From Acidimicrobiia bacterium (GTDB taxonomy: Bacteria; Actinomycetota; Acidimicrobiia; Acidimicrobiales; VFJN01), in contig SHVB01000007.1 of the NCBI GenBank assembly GCA_009694375.1, positions 55,655 to 119,654 on the forward strand: a stretch of 64,000 bases of DNA, read 5' to 3'. Of this stretch, positions 1 through 10,961 are shown piece after piece (within the stretch, counting starts at the first letter, position 1; each line of letters starts with the position of its first letter). Under the pieces are notes generated by a model. That model was not told the origin of the DNA. It made no database searches and saw only the letters and a list, made by a program, of their open reading frames with translations. Both the position numbers and the translations under genes were made by a program.

Positions 1-2939
1 GCACGAATCCGGCCCTGCTCGAGATCGCCAAGCAACTGCAAGCGCCCCTGTTGGCCACCAACGACAGCCACTACGTGGCGCGAGAGGACTCCGTCGCGCA
101 CGATGCCTTGTTGTGCGTCCAGACCTCGTCGCTTATGAGCGATCCGGATCGCTTGAAATTCCACGGTGCTGAGCACTACCTGAAGTCGTCCCAGGAGATG
201 CGGTGTCTGTTCGAGGAGATTCCCGAGGCTTGCGACAACACGCTGTGGATCGCCGAGCGGGCTCATGTGGAGATCGAGTTCGGCAAGCCGCAACTACCGA
301 TGTTCCCCCTGCCGGAAGGCTTCGCCACCGACTCCGAGTACCTCCGCCACCTCACGATGGAAGGAGCCCGTCGCCGCTGGGGGGACGGCCTTGCCGATGC
401 CACCGTGGATCGGATTGTGTACGAACTTCAGGTGATCGAGACGATGGGCTTCTCGTCGTACTTCCTCATCGTGTGGGACCTCATCAAACACGCCCGCGAT
501 AACGGCATCCGGGTGGGCCCGGGCCGGGGGAGTGCGGCCGGTTGCGCCGTGGCCTACGCCTTGTGGATCACCGACCTCGATCCGATCCGCTACGACCTTC
601 TCTTCGAGCGGTTCTTGAACCCGAGTCGGGTCTCGATGCCCGACATCGACATGGACTTCGACTCCCGCTACCGGGATGAGATGATCCGGTACGCCGCGGA
701 GATGTACGGGCGCGACCATGTGGCTCAGATCGTTACCTTCTCGACCATCAAGGCTCGGGCGGCGGTACGCGACGCCGCCCGAGTGCTCGGGTATCCCTAC
801 ATCGTGGGCGACAAGGTGGCCAAGGCCATGCCGCCGCTGATCATGGGCCGCGACACGCCGCTGCGGGCCTGTCTGGATCTCGATCCGAAGTACGAGGAGG
901 GCTTCAACATGGCGGGGGATCTGCGCAAGATGCGCGACGAAGATCCCGATGCCGCCAAGGTCATCGAGGTGGCCAAGGGGCTCGAGGGCATGCGACGCCA
1001 GGACGGCATTCACGCCGCCGCCGTGGTGATTACCAAGGAGCCGCTCACCACCTACCTTCCCATCCAGCGCAAGCCCGTGGGGGGCGAGGCCACGGACAAC
1101 ACGCCGGTAGTCACCCAGTACGAGATGCACGGGGTGGAAGAACTGGGCCTCCTCAAGATGGATTTCCTGGGCCTACGGAACCTCGATGTGATCAGCGACA
1201 CCCTGGTGATTCTTGAGGAGACTCGTGGTATCCAACTGGACATCGACGGCGTCCCGCTGGACGATCCCGAGACCCTTGGGCTGCTGTGCCGGGGCGACTC
1301 CATCGGAGTGTTCCAACTGGAGAGCGGCCCGATGCGGGCGCTGATGCGGTCGTTGGCCCCATCGAGTTTCGAAGACGTGGCGGCGCTCGTGGCGCTCTAC
1401 CGGCCGGGGCCCATGGCGGCCAACATGCACAACGATTACGCCGACCGTAAGAACGGGCGCAAGCCCATTGAGTACTTCCATCCCGATGCCGAGGAACTGC
1501 TCGCCGACACTTACGGCCTGATGATCTACCAAGAGCTCATCATGCGGGTGGCGCAACGCTTCGCCGGCTACTCCCTCGCTCAGGCCGACAACCTCCGTAA
1601 GGCCATGGGTAAGAAATCGCGTGAGGTCATGGCGAAGGAGAAGGCGGCCTTCGTGCAGGGGGTGGAGGCCACCGGCTACGGCGAGGCGTTGGGCACTTCG
1701 CTGTTCATCACGATCGAGCAGTTCGCCGACTACGCCTTCAACAAGTCGCACAGTTTCGGGTACGGCTTCATCGCCTATCAGACTGCCTTCCTCAAGGCGC
1801 ATTACCCCGCCGAGTACCTCGCCGCCCTCCTCACCAGCGTGAAGACCAACCTCGATAAGGCGGCCATCTACCTTTCCGAGTGTCGCACCATGAAGGTCCT
1901 GGTGCTCGTGCCCGACGTGAATCGGTCGGTGGCTGATTTCACGCCGGTGGCGGGGGCCAGCAGCGACGAGCGTTCCATCGTATTCGGCCTGTCGGCGATT
2001 CGTAACGTGGGCGGGGGCCTGGTGGGTCTGCTCATCGCCGAGCGCGACGCCAACGGGCCGTTCAAGGATTTTTACGATTTCGTGGAACGGGTGGATTTTC
2101 AGGTTCTTAATAAGAAGACCATGGAGTCGCTGATCAAGGCCGGGGGGTTCGACAGCCTGGGGCACACCCGTCAGGGTTTGTTGCGATCCTTCGAGCACAT
2201 CATCGACTCCACCATCGCCCGGCGCCGAGAACGCGACATGGGGGTGATGTCGCTCTTCGGTGAGGTAGAGGACGCCGGCGAGATGTTCGATGAGCGCCCG
2301 CCCATCCCCATGGTTGAGTTTGCCAAACGGGAACGCTTGAGTTTCGAGAAGGAGATGCTGGGCCTCTACGTCAGCGACCATCCGCTGATGGGGGCCGAGG
2401 CGTCGTTGCGTCGTCGCACTGATGCGACGTTGGCCGACCTGGCCGAGCTACCCGACGGGCACGTCATGAGTTTCGGCGGTGTGCTTACGACCCTGCAGCG
2501 CAAATGGACGAAGAAGGGCGATCTGATGGCAGTGTTTGTGCTGGAGGATCTGCAGAGTTCGGTTGAGGTGATTGTGTTCCCCAAGTCGATGTCGGAGCAC
2601 GGCCACAAGTTGACCGAGGATGCCATCGTCGTGGTGAAGGCGCGCGTCGATGCCCGGGACGATCAACCCAAGTTGATCGCCATGGATATCGAGATCTTCG
2701 AGCCGATGTCGGGCGAGGGGTTTCCGCTGCAGGTGAACATCCCCGCGGCGGCGGTGTCGGAGACGTTGATCGAGGAACTCAAGCGCGTCCTGGCGGCCTA
2801 TCCGGGGGAGTCGCCGGTGCTCTTGCATCTCGGCGAGCGGCAGGTCCTGCGCCTCCCGGAGGCCTGGACGGTGGAGGTGGTGCCCCCACTCCTGGCCGAG
2901 CTACGGGTGATGCTGGGAGCGAGTGCCATCGTGGCCTAA
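1..2939 (+). CDS. dnaE: DNA polymerase III alpha subunit, 3' part (5' end outside window)
   Basis: The reading frame is already open at the left edge (frame starting at base 3), so this is the C-terminal ~979 residues of the replicative polymerase and the N-terminal PHP domain is mostly missing. The C-family palm is visible with GRGSAAGC and the acidic motif PDIDMDFD, which holds the metal-binding aspartates, and RYGPGAAN-like finger elements follow (ALYRPGPMAANMH). The YAFNKSHS motif and, near the end, an OB-fold segment (HVMSFGGVLTTLQRKWTKKG) are also typical. The protein synthesises both DNA strands in the holoenzyme at the fork. High similarity of motifs to DnaE1 makes the call firm. Nothing regulatory is visible. 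Confidence 0.97.
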   Translation, partial: TNPALLEIAKQLQAPLLATNDSHYVAREDSVAHDALLCVQTSSLMSDPDRLKFHGAEHYLKSSQEMRCLFEEIPEACDNTLWIAERAHVEIEFGKPQLPMFPLPEGFATDSEYLRHLTMEGARRRWGDGLADATVDRIVYELQVIETMGFSSYFLIVWDLIKHARDNGIRVGPGRGSAAGCAVAYALWITDLDPIRYDLLFERFLNPSRVSMPDIDMDFDSRYRDEMIRYAAEMYGRDHVAQIVTFSTIKARAAVRDAARVLGYPYIVGDKVAKAMPPLIMGRDTPLRACLDLDPKYEEGFNMAGDLRKMRDEDPDAAKVIEVAKGLEGMRRQDGIHAAAVVITKEPLTTYLPIQRKPVGGEATDNTPVVTQYEMHGVEELGLLKMDFLGLRNLDVISDTLVILEETRGIQLDIDGVPLDDPETLGLLCRGDSIGVFQLESGPMRALMRSLAPSSFEDVAALVALYRPGPMAANMHNDYADRKNGRKPIEYFHPDAEELLADTYGLMIYQELIMRVAQRFAGYSLAQADNLRKAMGKKSREVMAKEKAAFVQGVEATGYGEALGTSLFITIEQFADYAFNKSHSFGYGFIAYQTAFLKAHYPAEYLAALLTSVKTNLDKAAIYLSECRTMKVLVLVPDVNRSVADFTPVAGASSDERSIVFGLSAIRNVGGGLVGLLIAERDANGPFKDFYDFVERVDFQVLNKKTMESLIKAGGFDSLGHTRQGLLRSFEHIIDSTIARRRERDMGVMSLFGEVEDAGEMFDERPPIPMVEFAKRERLSFEKEMLGLYVSDHPLMGAEASLRRRTDATLADLAELPDGHVMSFGGVLTTLQRKWTKKGDLMAVFVLEDLQSSVEVIVFPKSMSEHGHKLTEDAIVVVKARVDARDDQPKLIAMDIEIFEPMSGEGFPLQVNIPAAAVSETLIEELKRVLAAYPGESPVLLHLGERQVLRLPEAWTVEVVPPLLAELRVMLGASAIVA

Positions 2940-3077
2940 GGGGCTTCCTGACCCGCTGGTCACGCCCATTGAGCAGGTGGTTTGTCGGTGGCAGTTACGC
3001 CGTCGAATTGCGTTCGGCGGCCGCGTCTACTGGACTGTAGAGGTCTAACCACGAGGTTTCTGGAGGCAGGCAAGAGA

Positions 3078-3746
3078 ATGTCGATCCAGGTCGAAACTAA
3101 AGATTGCACCGCACTGGGAGATGCCGAACTCGCTGAGTTGGCCGACCTGTGCGCCGAGGGCCCGATTCCCTACGAGGCCGGACTGCTCTCCAAGCAGGCC
3201 GAGGCCTGGGTGCTGGTGACTCAGGCCCGCGAGAACGGCAAGCTCAAGGGCTTCGCGTTCTCCACCCTCGAGCGCATCGGCGGTACGCCCGCCGTGCTGG
3301 TGGGATTGGCGTCAGTGAAGCGCAGCGCCAAGCGCGACACCGTGCTGCGCGCCGTCATGCAAGACGAGTTGCGCCGAGCCATGCTGGCCTTCCCCGACGA
3401 AGACGTTTTGGTGGGTACACGTTTCATCGTGCCGTCAGGCTTCGATGCGTTGCGGGCCCTCAACGATGTGGTGCCCCGGCCTGACCACAAGGCGAGCGGC
3501 GAGGAGCGGGCCTGGGGTCGACGGTTGGCCAAGCGGTTCGGCGTGGATACTGCGTCCTACGACGATCGGACCTTCACCGCCAAGGGCACCGGGTCGCACC
3601 CGGAGGTGTTCGACCACGACAGCCTGAAGCCTGAGGCCATTCCGGCCGGGGTGGTGGCGTTGTTCAAGGGGTTCAACCTCAAGCGGGGCGACTCCCTCGT
3701 GGCCTTCGGCTGGGCTATGGCCGAAGACCTCGCCAAACTGGGCTGA
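3078..3746 (+). CDS. Conserved hypothetical protein, possibly GNAT-like
   Basis: This encodes 222 residues, taken from ATG 3078 because GGAGG lies 11 nt upstream; an open frame extends back to 2982 but that part is low-complexity and not protein-like. The protein is soluble with no signal peptide or membrane segment. The middle (LKGFAFSTLERIG, then TPAVLVGLASVK) resembles the central beta strands of an N-acetyltransferase fold, but I see no clear acetyl-CoA loop, so that is only a suggestion. It sits 7 nt before a nitroreductase gene and probably shares its transcript. No specific function can be given. Confidence 0.8.
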   Translation: MSIQVETKDCTALGDAELAELADLCAEGPIPYEAGLLSKQAEAWVLVTQARENGKLKGFAFSTLERIGGTPAVLVGLASVKRSAKRDTVLRAVMQDELRRAMLAFPDEDVLVGTRFIVPSGFDALRALNDVVPRPDHKASGEERAWGRRLAKRFGVDTASYDDRTFTAKGTGSHPEVFDHDSLKPEAIPAGVVALFKGFNLKRGDSLVAFGWAMAEDLAKLG

Positions 3747-3753
3747 TTCGCTC

Positions 3754-4353
3754 TTGGACCTGAGCGACGCCGTCCGGCGGCGTCGCATGGTGCGGGCCTT
3801 TACCCCCGAGCCCATCGACCCGAGCGTGGTCGATGGCCTGATCGACTTGGCCCGGCGCGCCCCATCGGCTGGAAACAGTCAGGGGTGGGCGTTCGTGGTG
3901 CTGGAAGGGGCGAGCCAGACCGATCGCTACTGGGATGTCACCCTGCCCCCGGAGCGACGGGTCGATTTTCGCTGGCCCGGGCTGGTGACCGCCCCGGTGC
4001 TGATCGTGGTCCTCATCCGGCCCGATACATGGGTCGACCGCTACGCCGAGCCCGACAAGGCCTCGGCGGGCCTGGGCGGCAGGGGACAGGAGTGGCCGGT
4101 GCCCTACTGGTGGGTGGATGGTGGCATGGCGGTGGAGCATCTGTTGCTGGGCGTGGTTGAGGCCGGTTTGGGGGCCTGTTTCTTTGGTCTGTTCGACCAT
4201 GAGGAGGCCGTCTTGGCCGCCCTGGGCGTACCCAGCGGATGGAGAAGCGTGGGTACAGTCGCCCTGGGGCACCCGGCGCCAGATCGGCCGGGCCGCTCCC
4301 AGAGCCGGGGCCGTCTGCCGCTCGCCGACGTCCTTCACCGCGGGGCCTGGTAG
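3754..4353 (+). CDS. Nitroreductase family protein
   Basis: This 199-residue protein begins with DAVRRRRMVRAF, the typical first helix of FMN-dependent nitroreductases that contacts the flavin phosphate, followed by RRAPSAGNSQGW, the second conserved flavin-binding stretch. The C-terminal VALGHPAPD segment matches the end of the family fold. Members reduce nitro groups, quinones or related substrates with NAD(P)H; the substrate here is unknown. The start is TTG at 3754, 7 nt after the preceding stop, so it is probably co-transcribed with the upstream hypothetical gene. Confidence 0.9.
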   Translation: MDLSDAVRRRRMVRAFTPEPIDPSVVDGLIDLARRAPSAGNSQGWAFVVLEGASQTDRYWDVTLPPERRVDFRWPGLVTAPVLIVVLIRPDTWVDRYAEPDKASAGLGGRGQEWPVPYWWVDGGMAVEHLLLGVVEAGLGACFFGLFDHEEAVLAALGVPSGWRSVGTVALGHPAPDRPGRSQSRGRLPLADVLHRGAW

Positions 4354-4400
4354 CCCTCCCACCCCACCCAGCCTTGCCTCGGGCCGGTCGGGTTGCCCGA

Positions 4401-4406
4401 TAAGGT
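4401..4406 (+). promoter_or_regulatory. Predicted -10 element, leaderless start of MDR gene
   Basis: TAAGGT lies 7 nt before GTG 4414, so transcription should begin at or beside the start codon. It favours GTG 4414 over the upstream in-frame TTG 4393. Confidence 0.5.
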
Positions 4407-4413
4407 CACCGCC

Positions 4414-5421
4414 GTGGGAGACCTGAAAAACCGTCGTGTCGTGTTGGCTCGACGTCCCGAAGGCTTGGTGACCGAAAACGACTTCGGCCACGACGAGGTG
4501 GACGTGGCCGATCTGGCCAGCGGCGAGGTGTTGGTGCAGACCGAGTACATCGGCATCGACGCCACCGTCCGCACCTGGCTGTCGAAAGCGGAGGGCTACA
4601 TCCCCCCGGTCGAGATCGGGGAAGTGGTGCGAAGTAGCGGCGTCGGCCGTGTAGTGGCGTCGCGTAGCGATCGTGTACGCGAAGGCGCCTTGGTGTCCAC
4701 GCTCACCGGATGGCAGGAGTACGCCGTGGTGAGCGACGACCCGATGCTCACCACGCCCCTTGCCGAAGGGATCGACCCCCTCGCCGCGCTCGGCGTGTTC
4801 GGCGCCAACGGGCTCACCGCCTATGTGGGCCTCACCGAGATCGGCCGGGTCGCCCAGGGCGAGACGGTGGTCGTGTCGGCCGCCGCCGGGGCCACGGGAT
4901 CCATCGCCGTGCAGATCGCCAAGATCCTGGGGTGCCGGGTGATCGGGATCACCGGAACCGATGAGAAGGCCGCCTGGCTGGTGGAGGGCCTCGGGATCGA
5001 CGGTGCCATCAACCACCGCACCGACGATGTCCCCGCCCAGCTGCGGGCGCTGTGTCCCCAGCGGGTGGATGTGTTCTTCGACAACACCGGCGGCCCGATC
5101 CTTGAGGCCGTGCTCGGCCGACTGGCCGATCACGCTCGGGTCGTTCTCTGTGGGGCCATCTCCTCCTACAACGATCTGTTCAAGCCGCCCGGCCCGGCCA
5201 ACTACCTCAACCTCATCGCCCGGCGGGCCCGCATGGAGGGCTTCATCTCCTGGGACTCCTGGGGCCGCTACGCCGACATCATGGACACTCTGGGGGAGTG
5301 GGTGGCTGATGGGCGTCTTGAGCACCGCAGTCACATCTTCGAGGGCCTCCCCTCGGCCCCCCGGGCGCTCAACGCGATGTTTCTCGGTGAGAACATCGGC
5401 AAGATCGTGGTCAGGGTCTGA
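4414..5421 (+). CDS. NADP-dependent oxidoreductase, zinc-independent MDR family
   Basis: The 335-residue product has the GroES-like N-terminal half and a Rossmann half with AAAGATGSIAVQIAK, the nucleotide-binding glycine motif, followed by VIGITGTDEKAAWL. Zinc ligands of the alcohol dehydrogenases are absent. The closest recognisable group is the prostaglandin reductase / leukotriene B4 dehydrogenase-like enoyl reductases, which reduce alpha,beta-unsaturated ketones with NADPH. DVFFDNTGG is the usual central strand of this group. Start GTG 4414 is chosen from the -10 spacing. It converges with the YyaL-type gene across a short palindrome. The physiological substrate is not known. Confidence 0.9.
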   Translation: MGDLKNRRVVLARRPEGLVTENDFGHDEVDVADLASGEVLVQTEYIGIDATVRTWLSKAEGYIPPVEIGEVVRSSGVGRVVASRSDRVREGALVSTLTGWQEYAVVSDDPMLTTPLAEGIDPLAALGVFGANGLTAYVGLTEIGRVAQGETVVVSAAAGATGSIAVQIAKILGCRVIGITGTDEKAAWLVEGLGIDGAINHRTDDVPAQLRALCPQRVDVFFDNTGGPILEAVLGRLADHARVVLCGAISSYNDLFKPPGPANYLNLIARRARMEGFISWDSWGRYADIMDTLGEWVADGRLEHRSHIFEGLPSAPRALNAMFLGENIGKIVVRV

Positions 5422-5437
5422 TCCGCCCGGGCGGATC
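5420..5437. terminator. Perfect palindrome between convergent genes, likely bidirectional terminator
   Basis: GATCCGCCC is followed directly by its reverse complement GGGCGGATC. It overlaps the stop codon of the plus-strand gene and lies 17 nt before the end of the minus-strand gene. There is no T tract, so termination is inferred from position and symmetry only. Confidence 0.45.
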
Positions 5438-5454
5438 GGCCTCGGCGCGGTAGC

Positions 5455-7431
<1,977 letters not shown>

Positions 7432-7437
7432 CTGCCC

Positions 7438-7443
7438 ACCTTA
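7438..7443 (-). promoter_or_regulatory. Predicted -10 element of the YyaL-type gene
   Basis: On the minus strand TAAGGT is 6 nt before GTG 7431. It lies in the 42-nt divergent spacer shared with the SDR gene. Confidence 0.5.
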
Positions 7444-7461
7444 GGAACCCGTGGCGCACGG

Positions 7462-7467
7462 TACGGT
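7462..7467 (+). promoter_or_regulatory. Predicted -10 element of the SDR gene
   Basis: TACGGT is 6 nt before GTG 7474, fitting a leaderless start, and fixes the start within a much longer open frame that extends back over the antisense strand of the previous gene. Confidence 0.55.
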
Positions 7468-7473
7468 CCTGGG

Positions 7474-8229
7474 GTGGAGATCTCTTTAGAAGGACGGGTC
7501 GCTCTCATCACCGGGGCATCACGCGGTATCGGCAAAGCCATCGCTCGGGCCTACGCCGATGCGGGTGCTTCGGTGCTCCTCACATCGCGCAAGTTACCCG
7601 ACCTCATCGCGGCAGCCGCCGAGATCGGTGGCGACGTGGACGTGATGGCCGCCAACGCCGGCGATCCCGATCAGGCCGAAGCGGCGGTGGAACACTGCGT
7701 GCGACGCTTCGGGGGCATTGACATCTTGGTGAACAACGCCGCCACCAATCCCTACAGCGGTCCTACCATGGATATCGATCTGCCTCGATACGACAAGACC
7801 TTCGAGGTGAACCTGCGCGGCCCACTGGTGTGGACGCAGTTCGCCTACCAGCGGTCGTTAGCGCAACGGGGTGGATCTGTGCTCAATATCGCGTCGGTGG
7901 GGGGCCTGTCGGTGGAACCTACGATCGGGATCTACAACGCCACGAAGGCGGCCCTGTTGCACCTCACTCGCACCATGGCCGCTGAGTTGGCCCCGAAGGT
8001 GCGGGTCAACGCCATTGCCCCCGGGCTGGTGAAAACCGACATGGCCCGGGCGCTCTGGGAGCCGAACGAGGCGCGTATCGCGGCCTCTATGCCCTTGGGC
8101 CGCCTTGGCGAGCCGGTCGACATCGCCAATGCTGCGCTCTTTCTGGCCAGTGATTTGGCGTCGTGGATCACGGGCCACGTCATGGTGGTAGACGGCGGCG
8201 CGTTGCTGGGTCCGGCGGCCCGCCGCTAA
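7474..8229 (+). CDS. SDR family NAD(P)-dependent oxidoreductase
   Basis: This is a 251-residue classical short-chain dehydrogenase. TGASRGIG at residues 13-20 binds the cofactor, NNAAT stabilises the central sheet, and NIASVGG with YNATK supply the catalytic Ser, Tyr and Lys. The C-terminus (ASWITGHVMVVDGGALL) is the standard substrate-side end. It resembles FabG-like 3-oxoacyl or secondary-alcohol dehydrogenases, but the substrate is open. The stop overlaps the stop of the convergent menE by 4 nt. Confidence 0.93.
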   Translation: MEISLEGRVALITGASRGIGKAIARAYADAGASVLLTSRKLPDLIAAAAEIGGDVDVMAANAGDPDQAEAAVEHCVRRFGGIDILVNNAATNPYSGPTMDIDLPRYDKTFEVNLRGPLVWTQFAYQRSLAQRGGSVLNIASVGGLSVEPTIGIYNATKAALLHLTRTMAAELAPKVRVNAIAPGLVKTDMARALWEPNEARIAASMPLGRLGEPVDIANAALFLASDLASWITGHVMVVDGGALLGPAARR

Positions 8230-9287
8230 TCGTCGGCGCGGATGATCTTGCCGGTGGCGGTGCGGGGCAAGGCCGCCACGATCTGCAGCGAGCGGGGAGC
8301 GGCAGCGGTCGGGAGCCACTCCTTCGCGTGCTGGCGGAGTTGGTGCAGCGTGGGGGGATCGGTGGCCTCGACGGGCACCACCACCGCGTGCACCCGTGCT
8401 CCCCACTCGGGGTCGGGGCGACCCACCACTGCCACCTCGGCCACCTTCGGATGGTGGAGCAGTGCCTCTTCCACCGCGACGGGCCACACGTTCTCACCGC
8501 CCGTGATGATCAGGTCACTCCCGCGCCCGTACACGCTGAGGATGCCCTTGGTGAGGCTGCCCATGTCGCCGGTGGGTAACCAGCCGTGGGCATCCTTGGG
8601 GTCATGTCCGTCGCGGTAGGCCCGCAGTAGCATGGCTCCCCGCACCTGCACCTCGCCGGCAGGGCTGATGCGTAGTTCCACCCCATCGAGGGGTACCCCG
8701 TCATACACCACCCCACTGCCCGTCTCGGTCATCCCATAGGTGGCGATGACGTTTGGCGGGCGCTGCTCGGGCACGGCCTGCCCGCCCACCAGGATGGTTC
8801 GGAACCGGGCCGGATCCACGCGGCTCATGGTGGTGGGAACCAGCGCCGTGAGGGTGCAACCATCGGCGGCGGCTTGCCCTACCGCCCCGGCATCGAAGCG
8901 GGGTTGCAGGGTGAGGGGCGTGTTGGTGAGTAGGGCCCGGGTGACCACCGACAGCCCGCCGATGTGGGCGAGGGGAAGACAGGCCAGCCAACGGTCGCGA
9001 GCGGGATCTACCTCCAACCGGCGGCTGGTGGCGCTCGCCGAGGCCGCCACGGCGGCATGGGTGAGCATGGCCACCCGGGGCGCGCCGGTGGTCCCGCTGG
9101 TGGCGATGGCCACCGCGTCGCCCGGTCCGCAGGGTTCGGCGAGCCGGGCGGTGTCCAGGATCGCCGCGCGGATGGGGGGCGGCCACCGGGGATCGACCGG
9201 CAGTATCGCATCGCCGTCGTCCCAGGCCCGGCGGAGGCCGTTGAGGAACGTGGGGTCATCGGTGTCGAGCACCACCAGGCGGGCCAT
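8226..9287 (-). CDS. menE: O-succinylbenzoate-CoA ligase (MenE)
   Basis: The 353-residue ANL-superfamily adenylate-forming enzyme has the P-loop IATSGTTGAPRV, the ATYGMTETGSG adenine/Mg motif, the hinge LPTGDMG and the terminal catalytic lysine in TATGKIIRADD. It is short, lacking much of the usual N-terminal domain, as is normal for actinobacterial MenE. Its identity rests on the neighbourhood, with menA divergent 42 nt away and menH, menD, menF and menG downstream. It would activate o-succinylbenzoate with CoA in menaquinone synthesis. A generic short acyl-CoA ligase cannot be excluded from motifs alone. Confidence 0.87.
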   Translation of the reverse strand: MARLVVLDTDDPTFLNGLRRAWDDGDAILPVDPRWPPPIRAAILDTARLAEPCGPGDAVAIATSGTTGAPRVAMLTHAAVAASASATSRRLEVDPARDRWLACLPLAHIGGLSVVTRALLTNTPLTLQPRFDAGAVGQAAADGCTLTALVPTTMSRVDPARFRTILVGGQAVPEQRPPNVIATYGMTETGSGVVYDGVPLDGVELRISPAGEVQVRGAMLLRAYRDGHDPKDAHGWLPTGDMGSLTKGILSVYGRGSDLIITGGENVWPVAVEEALLHHPKVAEVAVVGRPDPEWGARVHAVVVPVEATDPPTLHQLRQHAKEWLPTAAAPRSLQIVAALPRTATGKIIRADD

Positions 9288-9294
9288 GGCTGGC

Positions 9295-9300
9295 AGGCTA
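9295..9300 (-). promoter_or_regulatory. Predicted -10 element of menE
   Basis: TAGCCT on the minus strand sits 7 nt before ATG 9287. It overlaps the putative -10 of the divergent menA (TACGGA at 9299-9304), so the two promoters share bases. Confidence 0.5.
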
Positions 9301-9329
9301 CGGACTCCTGGGTGAGACTCGGCGATGTC

Positions 9330-10244
9330 ATGACTGTTGCCGCCTCGCCGTCCCCGCCGGTGGGCTGGCGTTGTTGGGTGGCCGGGGCCCGCCCTCGCAC
9401 CCTACCCGCCGCGATTGTGCCGGTGCTCGTGGGCACCGCGTGCGCCGTCGGGGTGGCGGAGATACATGCGTGGCGGGCGGTCGCCGCCGGGGTCGTAGCC
9501 CTCGGGCTCCAGATCGGCACGAACTTCGCCAACGATTACAGCGACGGGGTGCGGGGTACCGACGATCCCACCGAGCGGGTTGGTCCGGTGCGTCTGGTGG
9601 GCTGGGGGATCAAACCGGCCGCCGCCGTGAAGCGCGCCGCCCTGGCGTCGTTTCTCATCGCCGTAGTGGCCGGCTTGGCGCTGGCGGTGGCAGTGGGCCC
9701 CGAGTTGTTGCTCGTCGGCGCGGCGTCGGTGGCCGCAGGATGGTTCTACACCGGTGGTTCGCGGCCTTACGGCTACTACGGATTCGGGGAAGTGTTCGTG
9801 TTCGTGTTTTTCGGACTGGTAGCCACGGTTGGCTCTGCCTATGTGCAGACGGGGTACCTCACTGGCCTCTCGGCGGTGGCAGCGGTGCCGGTAGGTCTCC
9901 TCGCCACTGCGTTGTTGGTGGTCAACAACCTGCGGGACATCCCCGGCGACAGCCGCTCGGGTAAGAGGACCCTCGCGGTGCGCCTCGGTGATCGCCGCAC
10001 TCGTGTGCTCTACGTGGGTTTGCTCGTGCTGGCGTTCATGGCCGTGCCGTTGGTGGCTGGTGGTTTTGGGCGCGGTCCGGCGGCGGCGGCGTTGGTAGGC
10101 ATCGTGCTGGCCCGCCAGCCGGTGGCGCGCGTGCTCGAAGGGGCCCGCGGGGTGGCGCTGATTCCGGTGCTGGGCGCCACCGGACGCGTGCAGTTGGTCA
10201 CCGGCGCGCTGCTCGCCGCCGGTCTCTGGATCGGCGCTCCCTAG
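9330..10244 (+). CDS. menA: 1,4-dihydroxy-2-naphthoate polyprenyltransferase (MenA)
   Basis: The 304-residue integral membrane protein has about eight hydrophobic helices and both aspartate-rich motifs of UbiA-type prenyltransferases, NDYSD near residue 70 and NNLRDIPGD in the middle. It transfers a polyprenyl chain to dihydroxynaphthoate in the membrane. It is the only UbiA-type gene in the window and sits beside menE, which supports MenA. ATG 9330 is used, but an in-frame GTG 9312 lies 7 nt after TACGGA and could be a leaderless start adding six residues. Confidence 0.92.
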   Translation: MTVAASPSPPVGWRCWVAGARPRTLPAAIVPVLVGTACAVGVAEIHAWRAVAAGVVALGLQIGTNFANDYSDGVRGTDDPTERVGPVRLVGWGIKPAAAVKRAALASFLIAVVAGLALAVAVGPELLLVGAASVAAGWFYTGGSRPYGYYGFGEVFVFVFFGLVATVGSAYVQTGYLTGLSAVAAVPVGLLATALLVVNNLRDIPGDSRSGKRTLAVRLGDRRTRVLYVGLLVLAFMAVPLVAGGFGRGPAAAALVGIVLARQPVARVLEGARGVALIPVLGATGRVQLVTGALLAAGLWIGAP

Positions 10245-10571
10245 AACCTCCGCCGGGGTGGGAGTTTCTTCAGCTGCGGTCCTTCGGGAATGGTTCGTTC
10301 GGTCACGGTCAGCCAGAGATCAAAGACGGTCGAACCCGGCCGCCCCGGGGGCGGGGGGATGAAACGGGCCGACGGGAGGCTTTTAGGCGGTAGTCGGCAC
10401 GTCCGACATGCACCGCGCCGCTTTGCTGATCACCTTCGAGCCTGTCCGGAACCAGAACAGAGCACCGCGGTGGCCGGTCGGCCGTTGGTTCGCTTCGCGA
10501 ATGTTCGGGATCAAATCGAGCATGGATCCGATGCGGTCTACGATCACGAATCCGGGGGGGCTGGCTTTGCC
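10245..10571. other. Gap of 327 nt, no confident gene
   Basis: Plus-strand frames here are antisense-like and not convincing. On the minus strand a 54-codon frame (10383-10547, GTG start) continues in frame after the amber stop of the neighbouring lipoprotein gene. It has reasonable third-position GC but no ribosome site. No repeat or RNA gene was recognised. Confidence 0.4.
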
Positions 10572-10880
10572 CTAGTCCCCGATGCCCGGGCCTTCCGTCT
10601 GGGTGCGAAGGAAGTCGGCGTCGATGGCCTTCCCCACCTCCGGTGGGGGTGATTCACCGGAGGTAAAGTCGATGGCTTGCAGGGCCGAGACACCGGCTTC
10701 CTCCACCACGATGTTGACGTAGCAGTCGGCAACCTCCTTACTCATTCCGGCGTTGTCTTTGCGCTGAAGGAGTGTTGAAAGCTGGCCCTTGAGAGCTGCC
10801 GCCTCTTTCTCGCCGCTGTCGCTGGTGCTGCTGCAGGCCGACAGGGTGAGTGCCACGGAGACGACGATAGTCATCCCCAT
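10572..10880 (-). CDS. Small putative lipoprotein
   Basis: The 102-residue product starts with a very short hydrophobic signal (IVVSVALTLSAC) whose LSAC is a good lipobox, followed by a Ser/Thr/Glu-rich linker, so it is probably lipid-anchored at the cell surface. The mature part is helical and has a single internal cysteine in VADCYVNIV. It resembles the product of the next upstream gene (10962-11396) around LSTLLQ and the Asp-Cys, so the two are probably tandem duplicates. An alternative ATG at 10874 is possible. No function is recognised. Confidence 0.6.
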   Translation of the reverse strand: MGMTIVVSVALTLSACSSTSDSGEKEAAALKGQLSTLLQRKDNAGMSKEVADCYVNIVVEEAGVSALQAIDFTSGESPPPEVGKAIDADFLRTQTEGPGIGD

Positions 10881-10961
10881 GGCGGGAATGGGAGAGCGGG
10901 GGAGTTGGCTCCCGGGTAGGATCCCATCGGTTTTTCCAGTGGAGTGGGCTAGTTGGGGGGG

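Noticed and set aside
3715..5334. 539-codon minus-strand open frame
   Set aside because: It is antisense to the nitroreductase and MDR genes, with His/Gly/Arg-rich composition and no recognisable domain; a GC-rich shadow.
10290..10652. 120-codon plus-strand open frame
   Set aside because: Its second half is antisense to the lipoprotein gene, and the first half has no ribosome site or family features.
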